A stretch of 64,000 nt of DNA from positions 83,043 to 147,042 of the forward strand of contig NCEE01000011.1 of assembly GCA_002280555.1 (NCBI GenBank). Direction: 5' to 3'. Source of the DNA: Sphingomonas sp. 32-62-10 (lineage in GTDB: Bacteria; Pseudomonadota; Alphaproteobacteria; Sphingomonadales; Sphingomonadaceae). Numbering within the stretch: the first letter of the stretch is position 1; each line of letters begins with the position of its first letter. A program made the position numbers and the translations under genes. Positions 62,872 to 64,000 of the stretch are shown one piece after another. The notes under the pieces were generated by a model that was not told the DNA's origin, searched no databases, and saw only the letters and a program-made list of their open reading frames with translations.

Positions 62872-63165
62872 TCAGCGCAGCGCATCGATGTCACGGGCGA
62901 TCCGATCGGCAGGATCGGTGGCGATCCGTTCGAGTACCGTAATCCGCTCTTCCAAGCGCGAAATCTGGCCGGTCAGGCGCTGGTTCTCGTTTGACAGCAG
63001 GTTGATCGCGCGTTCGGCTTCCGGATCGTCGAGATCCCGCGCGACCCGGCCACCGAATTCATTTTCCAGCGGATAGCCGTGCTTGGCGCGGATCCAGGTG
63101 GTGATGACCCAGCCTATGGTCGACATCAGCACGATCAGGGCGATGAAAGTCTGTGTGTGGCTCAT
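62872..63165 (-). CDS. PspB-like small membrane protein (array member 1)
   Basis: 97 residues: transmembrane helix (FIALIVLMSTIGWVITTWIRA), HGYPLENEFGG, and the shared tail ISRLEERITVLERIATDPAD then IARDIDALR. GGGAGGG precedes the ATG. It is the first of five genes after pspC. Confidence 0.82.
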   Translation of the reverse strand: MSHTQTFIALIVLMSTIGWVITTWIRAKHGYPLENEFGGRVARDLDDPEAERAINLLSNENQRLTGQISRLEERITVLERIATDPADRIARDIDALR

Positions 63166-63198
63166 TGAAATTTCCCTCCCTCTTTACCGCGGACCCGA

Positions 63199-63576
63199 TC
63201 AGCGCAGGCTGTCGATCTCATCGGCAAGGCGCGTGTTGCGGCTGGTATAGGCGGTCTCGATATCGGCAAGGCGACGATCGATATCGCGGAACTTCGAGCG
63301 AACGTCGCGGGTGCTGCGCGCCGGGTTGGATCGCACGCCCTGCCAGAATTTCTGCTCTTCAGGCGTTTCGTACAGACCGTTTGGCTTCGGATTAGCGATC
63401 CAGGCGATCACGAAATAGGCGATGATCAAGTTGCCGCTCGTCGCCAGCGTCAGCAGCACAGTGCCGATGCGGACCAGGGTAACGTCGACGCCGGTGTAAT
63501 CGGCAATCCCGGAGCAGACACCCAACCATTTGCGGTTCTGCTTGTCGAGATAGAATTTGGTGCGGCTGGCGCTCAT
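63199..63576 (-). CDS. pspC: PspC envelope-stress membrane protein
   Basis: 125-residue PspC with KFYLDKQNRKWLGVCSGIADYTG at the N-terminus and transmembrane region (IGTVLLTLATSGNLIIAYFVIAWIANP). A C-terminal extension RDIDRRLADIETAYTSRNTRLADEIDSLR resembles the tails of the following array genes. ATG 63576 follows AGGAGG, one base after the pspB stop; upstream in-frame Met codons lack a ribosome site. Confidence 0.92.
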   Translation of the reverse strand: MSASRTKFYLDKQNRKWLGVCSGIADYTGVDVTLVRIGTVLLTLATSGNLIIAYFVIAWIANPKPNGLYETPEEQKFWQGVRSNPARSTRDVRSKFRDIDRRLADIETAYTSRNTRLADEIDSLR

Positions 63577-63577
63577 C

Positions 63578-63850
63578 TCAATTCCTCCTGCTAATGTCAT
63601 AATCGAGGGCTTCGGGCATGTTGGCACTGCCCAGCTTCCACTCGGGGTGATCCGCGGCGATGATCCGTTCGATCGTGTTGAGCCGATCTTCGAGCCGACG
63701 CGCGGTGTAATGCATTTCGTCGAGCAGCTTCTCGTCCTCGCCCGTCAGCGACGAGGTCTTCTTCCACTGCGTAATGTAATGGAGCACCAGCCAGGGCAGC
63801 CCGATGAACAGGATGCTGATGACGATGGCGACCGTCATGAACTCTTCCAT
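63578..63850 (-). CDS. pspB: PspB envelope-stress membrane protein
   Basis: 90 residues: N-terminal helix (VAIVISILFIGLPWLVLHYITQW), KKTSSLTGEDEKLLDEM as in PspB, and the coiled coil ARRLEDRLNTIERIIAADHPEW. The tail is the same kind of motif as in the downstream array. It begins 1 base after pspA. Confidence 0.93.
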   Translation of the reverse strand: MEEFMTVAIVISILFIGLPWLVLHYITQWKKTSSLTGEDEKLLDEMHYTARRLEDRLNTIERIIAADHPEWKLGSANMPEALDYDISRRN

Positions 63851-63851
63851 C

Positions 63852-64000
63852 TCAGTTCGCCTTGCCGATACGGGCCTTCAGCGCGGCGAGATCGGCATCG
63901 ACCTTCTCGCTTGACTTGAGCTCGGCGATCTCTTCCTCGAGCGTCTTGGGCGGCGCACCCAGGCTGAGCGCATCGGCGCGGCCTTCGGCGAAATCGACCC
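63852..64000 (-). CDS. pspA: PspA, C-terminal part
   Basis: Frame enters from the right edge and ends at 63852. The visible 48 residues (GAPPKTLEEEIAELKSSEKVDADLAALKARIGKAN) match the C-terminal end of alphaproteobacterial PspA, the peripheral membrane-repair protein. Direct neighbour pspB supports it. The N-terminal coiled coil lies outside the window. Confidence 0.85.
   Translation of the reverse strand, partial: VDFAEGRADALSLGAPPKTLEEEIAELKSSEKVDADLAALKARIGKAN

Overview
The window is a GC-rich, gene-dense chromosomal segment most likely from a sphingomonad (Alphaproteobacteria, Sphingomonadaceae). This rests on gene content and order: an XrtA (exosortase A) exopolysaccharide locus, ffs-dnaX-ybaB, ChpT next to a che cluster, rluD-rpoH, a fold-III ornithine decarboxylase with a deoxyhypusine-synthase-like enzyme, and frequent ATGA start/stop overlaps. 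The taxon is inferred, not tested by any search. No insertion sequence, prophage, CRISPR array or rRNA operon is visible, and no stretch longer than about 300 bases lacks a gene.

Layout. 1-9.6 kb: a type II secretion operon, gspD (3' part) to gspN, in one translationally coupled run. 9.7-16.2 kb: tRNA-His, an amino-acid dehydrogenase, a Gfa/CENP-V-like protein, an AAC(3)-type acetyltransferase, alanine dehydrogenase, Kup, a 2H phosphoesterase and tRNA-Met. 16.4-36.4 kb: trxB, then the XrtA locus. Two hydrolases and an acyl carrier protein point left. An acyl-AMP ligase, PLP decarboxylase, Wza-like exporter, chain-length protein, tyrosine kinase, outer-membrane protein, secretion ATPase, deacetylase, FemAB protein, glycosyltransferase and XrtA point right. 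They are followed by an unrecognised Cys-rich secreted protein and a broken amidotransferase. 36.4-41.6 kb: MAPEG protein, polyamine genes, threonine-dehydratase-like enzyme and small membrane proteins. 41.7-47.8 kb: two tandem cysteine desulfurases with a ferredoxin, SRP RNA, dnaX, ybaB, mtgA. 47.8-57.5 kb: disrupted rpoH, rluD, a truncated JAMM protein, chpT, cheA-W-Y-B-R, a disrupted DMT transporter and an AmpD-like amidase. 57.5-61.7 kb: rnpB, carbonic anhydrase with a SulP transporter, a J-domain protein, a thioredoxin-fold ferredoxin and SufE. 61.7-64 kb: a phage-shock operon pspA-B-C followed by five further small membrane/coiled-coil genes.

The genes form several assemblies: a T2SS envelope machine, an EPS/protein-sorting machine built around XrtA, a homospermidine-type polyamine pair, an Fe-S/sulfur cluster, a chemosensory array without a receptor, and an expanded envelope-stress operon. 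The most unusual observations are the psp array of PspB-like paralogues, the secreted protein at 32668-34566 with duplicated CxDxxC units, a palindromic repeat inserted in frame in the gspJ leader, and four genes (asnB-like, rpoH, JAMM, EamA) that each carry one internal lesion with a frameshift. Those four should be checked against raw reads before any biology is read into them.
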